From Nakamurella lactea DSM 19367 (GTDB taxonomy: Bacteria; Actinomycetota; Actinomycetes; Mycobacteriales; Nakamurellaceae), in NCBI RefSeq assembly GCF_000426645.1, contig NZ_AUFT01000005.1, forward strand, positions 248,001 through 312,000: DNA of 64,000 nucleotides, in the 5' to 3' direction. Below, one piece after another: positions 1-8,645 of this stretch; positions within the stretch are counted from its first letter, which is position 1; each line of letters begins with the position of its first letter. The notes under the pieces are model-generated. The model was not told where the DNA came from. It made no database searches and saw only the letters and a list, made by a program, of their open reading frames with translations. Both the position numbers and the translations under genes were made by a program.

Positions 1-87
1 CGGCACGGGTCGGGACTGGGCGGACGCCCTGCGGACCCGGCAGCGAGGTGGACGGGGTACCGATCCGAGCGCTCTACGCTGACGGGC

Positions 88-1785
88 GTGGAGACGATGA
101 CCACCCCGGCCGGCACCGCCGGCCCCGGCCGGCGACTGGCCCGCTGGGCGCGGGCACTGCGGGGCACCGGCGGGCTGCGGCTGCTGGCCGCGGCCGCGGG
201 TGGGCTGACGCTGTACGCGGCGTTCGCACCGTCCACCTTGTGGTGGGCGGCGATCGTCGGCATCGCCCTGCTCGGGCTGTCCGTCTACGGCGTCCGCGGC
301 CGCTCGGGCTACGGCCTCGCGCTGGTCTTCGGCCTGACCTTCTACCTGCCGTTGCTCAACTGGTCCGGCGTCTACGTCGGCAGCCTGCCCTGGGTGGCGC
401 TGGCCGTCGCGGAAGCGCTGCTCACCGGGCTGGTGGGCATCCTGCTGGCCTGGGCCGCGCGGCGGCTGCCGTGGTGGCCGATCTGGGCGGCGGCCGCCTG
501 GGGCGCCGGCGAGGCGCTGCGGGCCAGGTTCCCGTTCGGCGGCTTTCCGTGGGGTTCGTTGGCATTCTCCCAGCCGGACGGTCCGCTGGTGCCGGCAGCG
601 TCGCTGCTCGGTTCGGCGGGGTTGACGTTCGTCACCGCACTCGCCGGGTTCTCCCTCGCGGTGTTGCTGCGCAGGTGCTGGGGTCACCGCCGGACCCTTG
701 CGGTCCGGGTACTGGTGCTCCCGCTGGTGCTGCTGGTCGTCGCATTCGGCCTGGGTCTGGCCGGCCGGCTGACCATGGTGAGCCAGGCCGATGCCGCCTC
801 CTACCCGCACCGCACCATCGCCGTCATCCAGGGCAACGTGCCGAAACCAGGGCTGGATTTCAACGCCCGGCGGATGGCCGTCACCGACAATCACGCACAG
901 CGCACCCACGAACTCGCGGCGGCCGTTCACGCCGGGACGGCGCCGCAACCGGACCTGGTGATCTGGCCGGAGAACTCGTCCGACATCGACCCGTACACCA
1001 ATGCCGATGCGGCGCAGGTGATCTCGGACGCGGTCGATGACATCGGGGTGCCGGTGCTGATCGGCGCGGTGGTCGGAACCGACCAGCCGCATTCGTACTA
1101 CAACATGGGCATCGTCTGGTATCCGGGGACCGGGCCGGGGGAGACGTACATCAAACGGCACCCGATCCCGTTCGGCGAGTACATGCCGTGGCGGTCGTTC
1201 TTCCGCATTTTCAGCGACAAGGTCGACCTGCTGACGGGGCAGTTCCTGCCGGGGAGCCGAGTGGGGAACTTCGACGTCGCCGGTATCCCGTTCGGTGACC
1301 TGATCTGCTTCGAGGTGGTCGAGGACGGGTTGACCCGGGATGTGGTCAACGGCGGCGCGCAGGTGCTGGTGGTGCAGACCAACAACGCCACCTTCGGCTG
1401 GACCGACGAGACCTACCAGCAGCAGGCGATGAGTCGGGTGCGCGCGGTCGAGCACGGCCGGTCGGTGCTGATCGCGGCGACCAGCGGGGTATCCGCGGTG
1501 ATCCGCCCGGACGGCTCGGTGGAGTCGAAGATCCCGCTGTTCACCCCTGGCTACCTGGTGCCGAGCGTTCCGCTGATCGACCGCACCACGCCCGGTACGG
1601 TGCTGGGGGCATGGGTCGAGTGGCTGGTCACGATCGCGACGCCGCTGGCGCTACTCTGGCTGTTCGTCGCAGCGCGCCGCCGCGATCGGGTCGGCAGCCG
1701 GCCCGGCAAGCGGGACGCCGACCAGCACCGCCCGACCGACCACCGCACGCCCGGTGACGACATCCAGGAGGACGCATCACCGTGA
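88..1785 (+). CDS. lnt: apolipoprotein N-acyltransferase
   Basis: Transfers an acyl chain from phospholipid to the N-terminal Cys of lipoproteins in the cytoplasmic membrane. The first ~210 residues hold several hydrophobic membrane segments and are followed by a nitrilase-type domain. The expected Glu-Lys-Cys triad is visible: Glu295 (WPEN), Lys356 (YIKRH) and Cys407 (LICFE). A last hydrophobic segment lies near residue 525, then a charged tail. The GTG start lies 7 bases after a TACGCT box (75-80), so the mRNA may be leaderless. The stop overlaps the start of the next gene by four bases (GTGA). In mycobacteria the two functions are joined in one Ppm1 protein; here they are separate, translationally coupled genes. 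Confidence 0.93.
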   Translation: METMTTPAGTAGPGRRLARWARALRGTGGLRLLAAAAGGLTLYAAFAPSTLWWAAIVGIALLGLSVYGVRGRSGYGLALVFGLTFYLPLLNWSGVYVGSLPWVALAVAEALLTGLVGILLAWAARRLPWWPIWAAAAWGAGEALRARFPFGGFPWGSLAFSQPDGPLVPAASLLGSAGLTFVTALAGFSLAVLLRRCWGHRRTLAVRVLVLPLVLLVVAFGLGLAGRLTMVSQADAASYPHRTIAVIQGNVPKPGLDFNARRMAVTDNHAQRTHELAAAVHAGTAPQPDLVIWPENSSDIDPYTNADAAQVISDAVDDIGVPVLIGAVVGTDQPHSYYNMGIVWYPGTGPGETYIKRHPIPFGEYMPWRSFFRIFSDKVDLLTGQFLPGSRVGNFDVAGIPFGDLICFEVVEDGLTRDVVNGGAQVLVVQTNNATFGWTDETYQQQAMSRVRAVEHGRSVLIAATSGVSAVIRPDGSVESKIPLFTPGYLVPSVPLIDRTTPGTVLGAWVEWLVTIATPLALLWLFVAARRRDRVGSRPGKRDADQHRPTDHRTPGDDIQEDASP

Positions 1786-2525
1786 CGGCCGACAAGGTTC
1801 TGGTCCTGATCCCGACCTACAACGAGCGGGACAACCTGCCGATGATCCTGGACCGGCTCCGGGCGGCGGTGCCCGACGCCGATGTGCTGGTGATCGACGA
1901 CGGCTCACCGGACGGGACCGGGGACATTGCCGACCAGCGGGCCGCGGCCGACGAGCAGATCCGGGTGATGCACCGCACCGAAAAGGATGGACTGGGCGCC
2001 GCGTACATCGCCGGGTTCCGCTGGGGCCTGGAGCGTGACTACGGGATTCTGGTCGAGATGGACGCCGACGGCTCGCATGCGCCGGAGCAATTGCCTCGGC
2101 TGCTGGCGGCCACCGCGCACGCGGACCTGGTGATCGGCTCCCGGTACGTTCCCGGTGGGTCGACGGTGAACTGGTCAAGGGCCCGCGAGCTGATCTCCCG
2201 CGGCGGCAACCTCTACTCCCGGCTCGCCCTCGGGGTGAAGATCAAGGACATCACCGCCGGATTCCGGGCCTACCGGGCTCAGGTATTGCAGAAGCTGGAC
2301 CTGGATGCTGTCGAGTCGCGGGGCTACGGCTTCCAGATCGACCTGGCCTGGCGCACCCTGCAGGCCGGCTTCACCGTCGCCGAGGTGCCGATCACCTTCA
2401 CCGAGCGGACGGTCGGCGAGTCGAAGATGAGCGGCAACATCGTCACCGAGGCTTTCCTGAAGGTGGCCGGCTGGGGGATCGGTCACCGGGTGGACCAGGT
2501 CAAGGGTCTTTTCCGCAAGGGCTGA
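1782..2525 (+). CDS. ppm1: polyprenol monophosphomannose synthase
   Basis: GT2-family enzyme that moves mannose from GDP-mannose to polyprenol phosphate, supplying lipoglycan synthesis and protein O-mannosylation. The 247-residue protein begins with the usual GT-A strand and [10 protein letters not shown] motif, has the nucleotide-binding Asp pair in [10 protein letters not shown] (residues 38-46) and the metal-site DADGS motif near residue 90. No membrane segments are seen, as in the soluble catalytic domain of mycobacterial Ppm1. The GTG start overlaps the lnt stop, indicating one operon. A strong hairpin follows the stop. Confidence 0.93.
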   Translation: MTADKVLVLIPTYNERDNLPMILDRLRAAVPDADVLVIDDGSPDGTGDIADQRAAADEQIRVMHRTEKDGLGAAYIAGFRWGLERDYGILVEMDADGSHAPEQLPRLLAATAHADLVIGSRYVPGGSTVNWSRARELISRGGNLYSRLALGVKIKDITAGFRAYRAQVLQKLDLDAVESRGYGFQIDLAWRTLQAGFTVAEVPITFTERTVGESKMSGNIVTEAFLKVAGWGIGHRVDQVKGLFRKG

Positions 2526-2534
2526 CGGCACGAC

Positions 2535-2572
2535 AAACCCCCGCGCCACCGGCCTCGGTGTTGCGGGGGTCT
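2535..2572. terminator. bidirectional terminator between ppm1 and rbpA
   Basis: Perfect 8-bp arms ACCCCCGC (2537-2544) and GCGGGGGT (2563-2570) enclose a second stem CACCG/CGGTG (2547-2551, 2556-2560). It lies between two convergent genes, so it can serve both. No long U run follows, which is usual in actinobacteria. Confidence 0.8.
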
Positions 2573-2597
2573 GTTGATCGATTGTGCCGGCCGCTGC

Positions 2598-2939
2598 TTA
2601 CTGCAGGGTGCGGCGGGCCTTCAGCTCGTCGAGCTTCTCGTTGAGGATCTCCTCCAGCTCGGGCATCGAGCGCCGCTCCAGCAGCATGTCCCAGTGGGTG
2701 CGCGGCGGCTTGCTGGCCTTGCTCTCCGGCACGCTGCCGTCGACCAGGGTCGACTCGAGGCCGTGCATCCGGCAGTCCCAGACGCCGGGCACTTCGGCAT
2801 CGTCGGCCAGCGGGACGGTGAATTCGTGGTCCCGCGGGCACGCGTAGGTCGCGGTACGGCGCGGGGCGAGGTCGTGATTGCGGTCGGCTTCGTAGCTGGT
2901 GGCGCCGAGCCGGGAACCGCGAAGGACGCGATCAGCCAT
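2598..2939 (-). CDS. rbpA: RNA polymerase-binding protein RbpA
   Basis: Actinobacterial transcription factor that binds RNA polymerase and principal sigma factors and stabilises the open complex. The 113-residue protein matches RbpA over its length: basic N-terminal tail, RbpA core with a CPRDHEF segment (Cys34) and Cys56, a basic linker, and a C-terminal sigma-interaction helix (about residues 83-111). The ATG at 2939 is preceded by a GGAGGG ribosome site 8 bases away. The frame stays open further upstream, but the family starts at MADRVLRGS, so the longer form is rejected. RbpA loss sensitises some actinobacteria to rifampicin, which is of interest given the rifamycin module at 31.8-35.7 kb. 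A SigR/SigH-type promoter candidate lies upstream. Confidence 0.95.
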   Translation of the reverse strand: MADRVLRGSRLGATSYEADRNHDLAPRRTATYACPRDHEFTVPLADDAEVPGVWDCRMHGLESTLVDGSVPESKASKPPRTHWDMLLERRSMPELEEILNEKLDELKARRTLQ

Positions 2940-3002
2940 GGGTTTTTCCCTCCTGCGCACCGGGGTCGGGGACCGGCGCGGATTTTGTCGTGCGGCAGAT
3001 TC

Positions 3003-3029
3003 AACGCTGCGACCGGCCCTAATAGTTCC
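3003..3029 (-). promoter_or_regulatory. candidate SigR/SigH-type promoter of rbpA
   Basis: On the minus strand GGAAC (3029-3025) is followed after 19 bases by GTT (3005-3003), close to the GGAAT-N18/19-GTT consensus of thiol-stress sigma SigR/SigH. The predicted start of transcription is ~57 bases upstream of the rbpA ATG. rbpA is a known SigR target in Streptomyces. A TAGAAT box on the same strand (3058-3053) could be a second, housekeeping -10 element. The rest of 2940-3273 shows no gene I can support. Confidence 0.5.
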
Positions 3030-3273
3030 GGCGTGCTGCCTGCAACCGCTCCATTCTAGTCGAAAGCCGCGCGGAGGGTGGCGAGGCAGTGTTGCGCACG
3101 GGTGTGCCCCGGCCCTAGCGAGGTCGGACTTGCTCACGCCGCAGGCGTCCCGCTGCGGCCTCGGGGCGAACCGAGACGGAGAGCGTATCGGGCAATCCAC
3201 CGAAATCGTCGGGAGCGAATAGGCTGGGAGCACCGCGAACTCGCTGTGCCCCGGCAGCCTCGAGGGCGCGGGT

Positions 3274-6200
3274 ATGAGTCAGGAGGATGGCGTGTCCGAA
3301 CCTGCAACGCCGACGACGCACAGCGGCCCGATGCCCGCCGAAGGGGACCTGGCGCACACGGAGGGGGCGGTGCAGTTCGGTGACGGGGCGCGAATCCACG
3401 GAACCCGGCCGCCGGTGCCGGTCGCCGGACTTGCGACGGTCAGGGGGCCGTTCGCAGAGGTACCGCGGGGACGGCCGATCACTTGGTCCGTGGATGCGCT
3501 CCGCCGACGATCAGATGCTCTGACAGATCCCGATCCACTCGGCGGCCGTCGCGTCTCGGACAGCGTGATGACTGCGTTGCGCCGCAGCGCTGGTGCAGGT
3601 GCGGCATTGCCGGAGCCGCTGGGCACCCGCATCGGCGACCAACTCGGAGTGGACCTTTCGGCAGTCCGGGTTCATACCGACGGTCAAGCCGACCAGCTGG
3701 CCCGCTCGGTGCAGGCCGTGGCGTTCACCCACGGCTCGGACATCTTCTTCACGGCGGGGGCCTTCAACCCTGATGAGTCCGGCGGACAGCGGCTACTGGC
3801 CCATGAGCTGAGCCATGTTGCCGACGTGGCCGACGGCCACTCGGGCGGACCGACAACGATCGGACGCGCCGACGATCCGGCGGAGGCCAGGGCCGACGCT
3901 TCGGCAGACCGGATCGTCCAGGCGCTGCGTCGCAGCCCGAGCAGGTCCGAGCGTCCGGCCCGGACCGGAAGGGATGACGCCGGGGGGCAGGAACCCCGGT
4001 CGGTCAGCACGGTTTCATCGCCCATCCATCGACACCACGCTGTTCGCCGTTGGCCACTGATCCGCCGGCAGATCGACAAGACCACGCCTGCGGGTACCGA
4101 GGTCCGACGCGGCCAGGAACGCTTCCGGGTGATCGGGATCGTGAGCCTGCCGGGCCTCGGCGATGTCCTTCAGTTGGAGTCGTTGCCCGGCGGGCAGCTG
4201 ACGAACGTCCAGGATGGGGACCTGTCGCAGTACGACCTCGTGAGCGGCGGCCTGGCCAAGCCGAATCCGAACCTCGGCCGGCCGCTCCCGAAGACACCGA
4301 CCCAGCCGACTCCGGTGCTGGCCCAGCCGACTCCGGTGCTGGCCCAGCCGACGCCCGTCAGCGTCGGCGTCACCCCGGTGAGCGGCGGCCTGGCCAAGCC
4401 GAATCCGAACCTCGGCCGGCCGCTCCCGAAGATTCCGACCCAGCCGACTCCGGTGCTGGCCCAGCCGACGCCGGTGCTGGCCCAGCCGGTCATCCCACCC
4501 GGAGCGGTGACCCCGACGCAACTCGCCGCGCTCACCGTGGATGTTCCGGACAGCGATCTGGACGAAGGCAGCAAACTACTGAAGGTGATGCGTTCCGCCC
4601 GGCCGGACAAGGTCAACGATGCCTTGGCCGACAAATTGAGCAACTGCGCAATCGCCACCATCGCGGCCATCACCGGAGCACCGACGTCCGGCGCTGCGAC
4701 GGCCGATGTCCGGGCCACGTTGCAGGCCCCGGTACAGGGCAAGCCGGCTCAGAGCGAGAAGCTCTGGACGATCGCCATGCTCGATGCTGATCTCTTGGCC
4801 AAGAATTCATTCGTTGCCGACGTCTCGACGAAGGCGGCCAGGAATCTCGACGACATCAGCCTGGGTCGCTCCTATGTACTGGGTTCGGCCCAGTACCACC
4901 TCATGATCAAGTACCTGATGAGCAAGGCCGGAGACGAAGGCACCAGCACGGGGGTGACGCCGACGATTCATCGCAAGGGCCTGCCCGGCGACGAAATGTT
5001 CGACGAGGCGACCTTGATCAAGGCCATGCACGCGTATCCGAACGGCACCCGCTTCGCCGTCTTCGTGCACTCGTCGGGGCAACAGGAGGTTTCCGCGCAC
5101 TGGGTGTATGCGGAGCGCTTCAATGGCAAGGTGATCTTCCAGGACTTCCAGACCAATACCGGCCCTAAGGTCCCCGCCGACGCCTACCTGGAAAAGTTCC
5201 CGCTCAGTCCGAACAAGCGAAAGGATGCCGGAAAGGGCTTCGACGACGGCTGTTTCATCGCCATTGCGCCGCCCGTCGGAACCGGCCCGGCCATTCCGGA
5301 TGCCGAGGTCGCGGCCTCGGAGATCGATGCCGAGATCGCCGAGGCACGCGCGTATGCGCTCGCCTGGTCGGAAAAGTTGGGGTCCACGACGAAGAAGCTG
5401 GCATCCACGTGGGCGCTGAGTGGCGGCGCACGGCTCGACCAGATCCCCGCACCGGTGGCCATCCGGGATGGTTACGCCTCGATCGCCGGCCGGCTCGGCG
5501 TGACCGCCGTCAGCCGGTTCGACATCACCCAACCGGGCGTTATCTCGATCGTCGGCCATCCACACGTGAAGACCGTCGGCAAGCAGACCCAGATCGAGTT
5601 CGACAACCTGAACCCGGTCACGATGGTGAAGGTTCCGGGCCAGGCGGCAAAGTTGGACCCCACGCAGCTGAATCCCGGTGCCGCACCCCTACCGGGGAAA
5701 TTCTCCGAAGCGGCCACCGACAGCCAGGTCACCGCATTCTCGAAGTCGTACAACGTGATGGCTCAGAACACCACATCCGGAATCGAGATCAACGCCGAAC
5801 GCGGGGCATTCACCGATCTGATCCACGAGGCTGCGCACGCCTATGAGGCCGGCGAGATGCCGGCCCATATCCGGGAAGGTCTGGCCGAGGTCTTTGCCAG
5901 CATGGTCAGCAGCGACATTCTTCAGACCACCAAGGATGCGAAGTTCGCCTTCGAGTACAACCCCGCATACGCGCCGTTCGTGGTGGCGGCCGAGCGGTTG
6001 ATCACCGCGCTCGGCCTGACCGCCCTGGCCGACCTCTACTTCCAATCCAAGACACCTCGAGACGATCTGAAAGGCACTGTTGCCGCGGCGACCGGCGCCG
6101 ATCCGGCGACGTCGGGCACGATCGTCGACGACCTGTTCAGCGAGAAGTTCCCCGGCGACTTCTTCAAGGGCATTGCGGAGATCGACGACAAGAAGAGAAC

Positions 6201-6588
6201 CCACACTCCGGTGGCCCCGACGACTGTGCCGTCGGCGAGCGACGTGGCCAAGGCCGAAGCGCAGAAGAAGGTCGAGATCGACGTCTACCGGCACCGGAAG
6301 GCGTCCTTCGCCACAATGCTGGAGGCGGAGCGCGCGGGACTGCAGAAGAAGGGGCTCAAGATCGGCGCCGATTCCATGGAACTGGCGCAGGCGTTGGACA
6401 CCGAATACGGCAAGGAGGTGATGGAGAAGCGACTGGGGCTGCTCTACACGCACCTGAGCGAGACCGAAGGAGAAGCGTTCGCCGAGACGATGAACCTGGT
6501 GTACATGCACGAGGTCGGCATCGGCAAGGTGACCGGGGAGAGCATCGAGAAAGTGCGCCTGCGCATCAAGGGGTCGGAGAAGTTCTGA
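3274..6588 (+). CDS. DUF4157-led multidomain putative effector (papain-like and HExxH domains)
   Basis: A 1104-residue protein without signal peptide. Residues ~110-190 match the DUF4157 domain, with HELSH at 177-181; the family is linked to extracellular contractile injection systems and polymorphic toxins. A Pro-rich duplicated linker (323-406) follows. Residues ~440-660 look like a papain-fold toxin domain: Cys458 in SNCAIATI, His609 in SAHWVY and Asp624 in FQDFQ, spaced as in Cys-His-Asp triads. A second zinc-peptidase-like site, HEAAH (851-855) with Glu872 in GLAE, fits a gluzincin. The C-terminal ~150 residues are charged and helical. The ATG is used here (GAGG 7 bases upstream); the in-frame GTG at 3292 has a better site (AGGAGG, 5 bases) and may be the true start. 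No structural injection-system or immunity gene is adjacent. DUF4157 is firm; the toxin reading is inference. Confidence 0.8.
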   Translation: MSQEDGVSEPATPTTHSGPMPAEGDLAHTEGAVQFGDGARIHGTRPPVPVAGLATVRGPFAEVPRGRPITWSVDALRRRSDALTDPDPLGGRRVSDSVMTALRRSAGAGAALPEPLGTRIGDQLGVDLSAVRVHTDGQADQLARSVQAVAFTHGSDIFFTAGAFNPDESGGQRLLAHELSHVADVADGHSGGPTTIGRADDPAEARADASADRIVQALRRSPSRSERPARTGRDDAGGQEPRSVSTVSSPIHRHHAVRRWPLIRRQIDKTTPAGTEVRRGQERFRVIGIVSLPGLGDVLQLESLPGGQLTNVQDGDLSQYDLVSGGLAKPNPNLGRPLPKTPTQPTPVLAQPTPVLAQPTPVSVGVTPVSGGLAKPNPNLGRPLPKIPTQPTPVLAQPTPVLAQPVIPPGAVTPTQLAALTVDVPDSDLDEGSKLLKVMRSARPDKVNDALADKLSNCAIATIAAITGAPTSGAATADVRATLQAPVQGKPAQSEKLWTIAMLDADLLAKNSFVADVSTKAARNLDDISLGRSYVLGSAQYHLMIKYLMSKAGDEGTSTGVTPTIHRKGLPGDEMFDEATLIKAMHAYPNGTRFAVFVHSSGQQEVSAHWVYAERFNGKVIFQDFQTNTGPKVPADAYLEKFPLSPNKRKDAGKGFDDGCFIAIAPPVGTGPAIPDAEVAASEIDAEIAEARAYALAWSEKLGSTTKKLASTWALSGGARLDQIPAPVAIRDGYASIAGRLGVTAVSRFDITQPGVISIVGHPHVKTVGKQTQIEFDNLNPVTMVKVPGQAAKLDPTQLNPGAAPLPGKFSEAATDSQVTAFSKSYNVMAQNTTSGIEINAERGAFTDLIHEAAHAYEAGEMPAHIREGLAEVFASMVSSDILQTTKDAKFAFEYNPAYAPFVVAAERLITALGLTALADLYFQSKTPRDDLKGTVAAATGADPATSGTIVDDLFSEKFPGDFFKGIAEIDDKKRTHTPVAPTTVPSASDVAKAEAQKKVEIDVYRHRKASFATMLEAERAGLQKKGLKIGADSMELAQALDTEYGKEVMEKRLGLLYTHLSETEGEAFAETMNLVYMHEVGIGKVTGESIEKVRLRIKGSEKF
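3281..3286 (+). promoter_or_regulatory. strong ribosome-binding site supporting the internal GTG start
   Basis: AGGAGG ends 5 bases before the in-frame GTG at 3292, giving a product six residues shorter that begins MSEPATPT. This competes with the ATG at 3274 for the DUF4157 protein. Confidence 0.5.
4240..4350 (+). repeat. in-gene tandem duplication, copy 1
   Basis: About 111 bases encoding a Pro-rich linker (GGLAKPNPNLGRPLPK then QPTPVLAQ units). It is repeated 138 bases downstream with only three mismatches in the bases compared. Confidence 0.9.
4378..4488 (+). repeat. in-gene tandem duplication, copy 2
   Basis: Second copy of the 4240-4350 segment, in the same frame. It differs by ACA to ATT (Thr to Ile) and one silent ACT to ACG. 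The near identity at DNA level points to a recent duplication or gene conversion. Confidence 0.9.
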
Positions 6589-6618
6589 CTGCCGGCGGTC
6601 CGCCACCGCACAGGCTCG

Positions 6619-7350
6619 TCAGCCCAGTGGCAGTTCAGGGGCACCGTCCGGGCCGAGATCGCCGTTGCGATGGTGTACCCGGCACAGCACCTGGTAGCGG
6701 ACCTCGGCCTCGTCGGCCGCGGTGTCGGCGACCACCACCTGCGCACCCTCGCGAGCGATCCGGCCGTCGACCACCCTGGCATTGAACCGTCCCGGCCGGC
6801 CGCACCAGCAGAGCACCTCGACCTGCAGCGGGACCACTTCGTCGGCCAGCTCGAAGAGCCGCTGCGAGCCGGGGAACAGCGTGCTGCGGAAGTCGGTGGC
6901 GATGCCGAACGCGTAGACGTCGATCTGGGCGTCGTCGGCCAGCTGGGCCAGTTGCTCGATCTGTGCCGGCGAGAAGAACTGGGCCTCGTCCACGATCAGG
7001 TAGTCGACCCGACGCCCGGCCGCCCACGACGCCTTGACCAGCTCCCGCAGGTCCAGGTCGTCGTCCACGTCGACCGCCGGTCTGGTCAGTCCCATCCGCG
7101 AGGTGATCTGCCCGCGGTGGGACCGATCGAGTCTGGTCAACAGCAGCCCGCGTCGGCCCTGCCGGGCGTGGTTGTGGTCGACCTGCAGCGCGAGGGTGGA
7201 CTTGCCGCAGTCCATCGGCCCGTAGAAGTACTTCAGCAGACCCAGTGCCGGCAGGCCGCGCCGGGATCCGGAGGCCGGGACCGAGGAGAGCGCCGAGCCT
7301 GCCTCGTCGGTGACGTCACGGTCGACGGGCGGCTGACGTTCCGAGGGCAC
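6619..7350 (-). CDS. tdk: thymidine kinase
   Basis: Type II thymidine kinase of the salvage pathway: phosphorylates thymidine with ATP. The P-loop is FYGPMDCGKST (about residues 42-52), the Walker B-like DEAQFF is near residue 120, and the zinc lid carries CWCGRPGRFNAR and a second Cys/His pair in LCRVHH near the C-terminus. At 243 residues it is longer than typical bacterial Tdk because of a ~36-residue acidic N-terminal extension. The GTG at 7350 may be too far upstream, but I see no better internal ATG before the P-loop. It converges on the DUF4157 gene. Thymidylate synthase (thyA) lies elsewhere in the window, so both routes to dTMP are present. Confidence 0.93.
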   Translation of the reverse strand: MPSERQPPVDRDVTDEAGSALSSVPASGSRRGLPALGLLKYFYGPMDCGKSTLALQVDHNHARQGRRGLLLTRLDRSHRGQITSRMGLTRPAVDVDDDLDLRELVKASWAAGRRVDYLIVDEAQFFSPAQIEQLAQLADDAQIDVYAFGIATDFRSTLFPGSQRLFELADEVVPLQVEVLCWCGRPGRFNARVVDGRIAREGAQVVVADTAADEAEVRYQVLCRVHHRNGDLGPDGAPELPLG

Positions 7351-7396
7351 GCAGGGACTTTAGCCGACCGCCGGCGGTACCGCGGTCGAAGCGGCG

Positions 7397-8161
7397 TCAG
7401 GCCCAGACGTCGCGCTCGGTGTAGACCGCCTGCAGCACGTCGGGCCGGTCGGTCATCAGCCCATCGACGCCCAGATCGAGCAGCCGGTGCATCTCCGCGG
7501 CCTCGTCGACCACCCAGACGTGCACCTCAAGCCCGTTCTCGTGCGCGGCCCGGATGAACCGCGGGGTGACGATCCGCAGCCTCCCGTAGCGGACCGGCAC
7601 CTGGGCGGCCTGCGCGCCGATCGTTGCTACCTTCGTGCGGGTCATCATCGCGCCGCGGGTCAGCCCGAGCACCTCACCCGGCGCCAACGAGGTGGCCAGC
7701 TCCGGGCCGATCGCCTGCCGGATCGTCGCCAGACGCCGTCCCGAGAACGACCCGACGCAGATCCGGTCGACAGCACCGGCGGCGGCGATCGCGTCGATCA
7801 GTGGGCCGACCGCGGCATCGGTCTTTGGGTCGACGTTGAAGTTGGCGTGCGGCAAGGCTTCCAGCACGTCGGCGAACCGTGGGATCGGCTCCCGCCCACC
7901 GATTCTGACGGTGCTCAGCTGGTCCCAGGTGAGGTCGGACACCCGGCCCGACCCGTCGGTGACCCGGTCCAGGGTGCTGTCGTGGAAGGCGACGAGGACG
8001 CCGTCGCTGGTCGCATGTACGTCGGTCTCCAGGTAGCGATAACCCTCGTCGACGCCGCGCTGGAACGAACGCAGGGTGTTCTCCAGGCCGGCCAGGTCGC
8101 CGATGTGCCAGCCGCGGTGCAGGATGGCCCGCGGTAGCGGTCCGTCAAGGTAGTGCGTCAC
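7397..8161 (-). CDS. glycerophosphodiester phosphodiesterase
   Basis: GDPD-family TIM barrel that hydrolyses glycerophosphodiesters to glycerol 3-phosphate and alcohol. The 254-residue protein opens with the family motif around HRGWH and ENTLRSF, then LETDVHATSDG and FHDSTLDR, giving the catalytic His pair and the metal-binding Glu/Asp. No signal peptide or membrane segment is present, so it is probably cytosolic. The GTG at 8161 is chosen because the open frame upstream would run into the divergent gene at 8212. A CAAACT box ends six bases before this GTG, consistent with a leaderless transcript. Confidence 0.9.
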   Translation of the reverse strand: MTHYLDGPLPRAILHRGWHIGDLAGLENTLRSFQRGVDEGYRYLETDVHATSDGVLVAFHDSTLDRVTDGSGRVSDLTWDQLSTVRIGGREPIPRFADVLEALPHANFNVDPKTDAAVGPLIDAIAAAGAVDRICVGSFSGRRLATIRQAIGPELATSLAPGEVLGLTRGAMMTRTKVATIGAQAAQVPVRYGRLRIVTPRFIRAAHENGLEVHVWVVDEAAEMHRLLDLGVDGLMTDRPDVLQAVYTERDVWA

Positions 8162-8199
8162 CGGGCCAGTTTGGCACGGTCTCGATTTGGCGCGGTCGC

Positions 8200-8205
8200 T
8201 ACCGT
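8200..8205 (+). promoter_or_regulatory. TACCGT -10 box of a leaderless gene
   Basis: A TAnnnT hexamer ends exactly six bases before the GTG at 8212, so transcription and translation should begin at the same base. No convincing -35 is seen at 16-18 bases. Confidence 0.5.
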
Positions 8206-8211
8206 GTTGCG

Positions 8212-8613
8212 GTGACCAGTCGCGCCCGCCCCGTCGCCCGCACTGCTGTGCCCAGCCCGCCGGCGATCGCGCCGCCGGTCGCGGCGCGGTCGAAGCAACC
8301 GCGGCGCTGCGCCTGGTGCGGCCGGGAGATCGAGGATGCCTCGACGGTCGGCCGCAAGCGGCGCTATTGCGGCCAGTCGTGCCGGCAGCGGGCGTATGAG
8401 AACCGGGTCGCGCTGGAGCGTGGCGGACTGCCGGCGGACGCCGTGGTGCTGACGCAAGACGAGCGGGAAGCGCTGTCGGACAGGCTGTTCCAGGTCCGGT
8501 GCGCCGCCGAGGACGTGGCCACGGCGATCGCCGAGGGAGCATCCGCGACGGAGCTCCGGGCGTTGCTGGACGAGCTGGTCGAATTCGCCAAGGAGGCGGA
8601 GGTTCTGCACTGA
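8212..8613 (+). CDS. small zinc-ribbon protein of unknown function
   Basis: A 133-residue protein I do not recognise as a named family. Residues ~33-60 hold CAWCG and then CGQSCRQRAYE, a four-Cys pair pattern typical of a treble-clef or ribbon zinc site, followed by basic residues that could contact nucleic acid. The second half is acidic and helical. The N-terminus is Pro/Ala-rich and basic. It is divergent from the GDPD gene and convergent with the PHP gene, so it is probably monocistronic. DNA or RNA binding is an inference from the zinc motif only. Confidence 0.8.
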   Translation: MTSRARPVARTAVPSPPAIAPPVAARSKQPRRCAWCGREIEDASTVGRKRRYCGQSCRQRAYENRVALERGGLPADAVVLTQDEREALSDRLFQVRCAAEDVATAIAEGASATELRALLDELVEFAKEAEVLH

Positions 8614-8645
8614 CAGGTCGGCGGCCGCGGGTCCAGCGGGCCGGA

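Noticed and set aside
2598-3233. 211-residue form of RbpA
   Set aside because: The extra N-terminal sequence has no family support and would cover the promoter; the well-spaced GGAGGG before ATG 2939 fixes the start.
4240-4488. CRISPR-like or intergenic repeat
   Set aside because: Only two copies, in frame inside a gene, and coding a Pro-rich linker; an internal duplication explains it.
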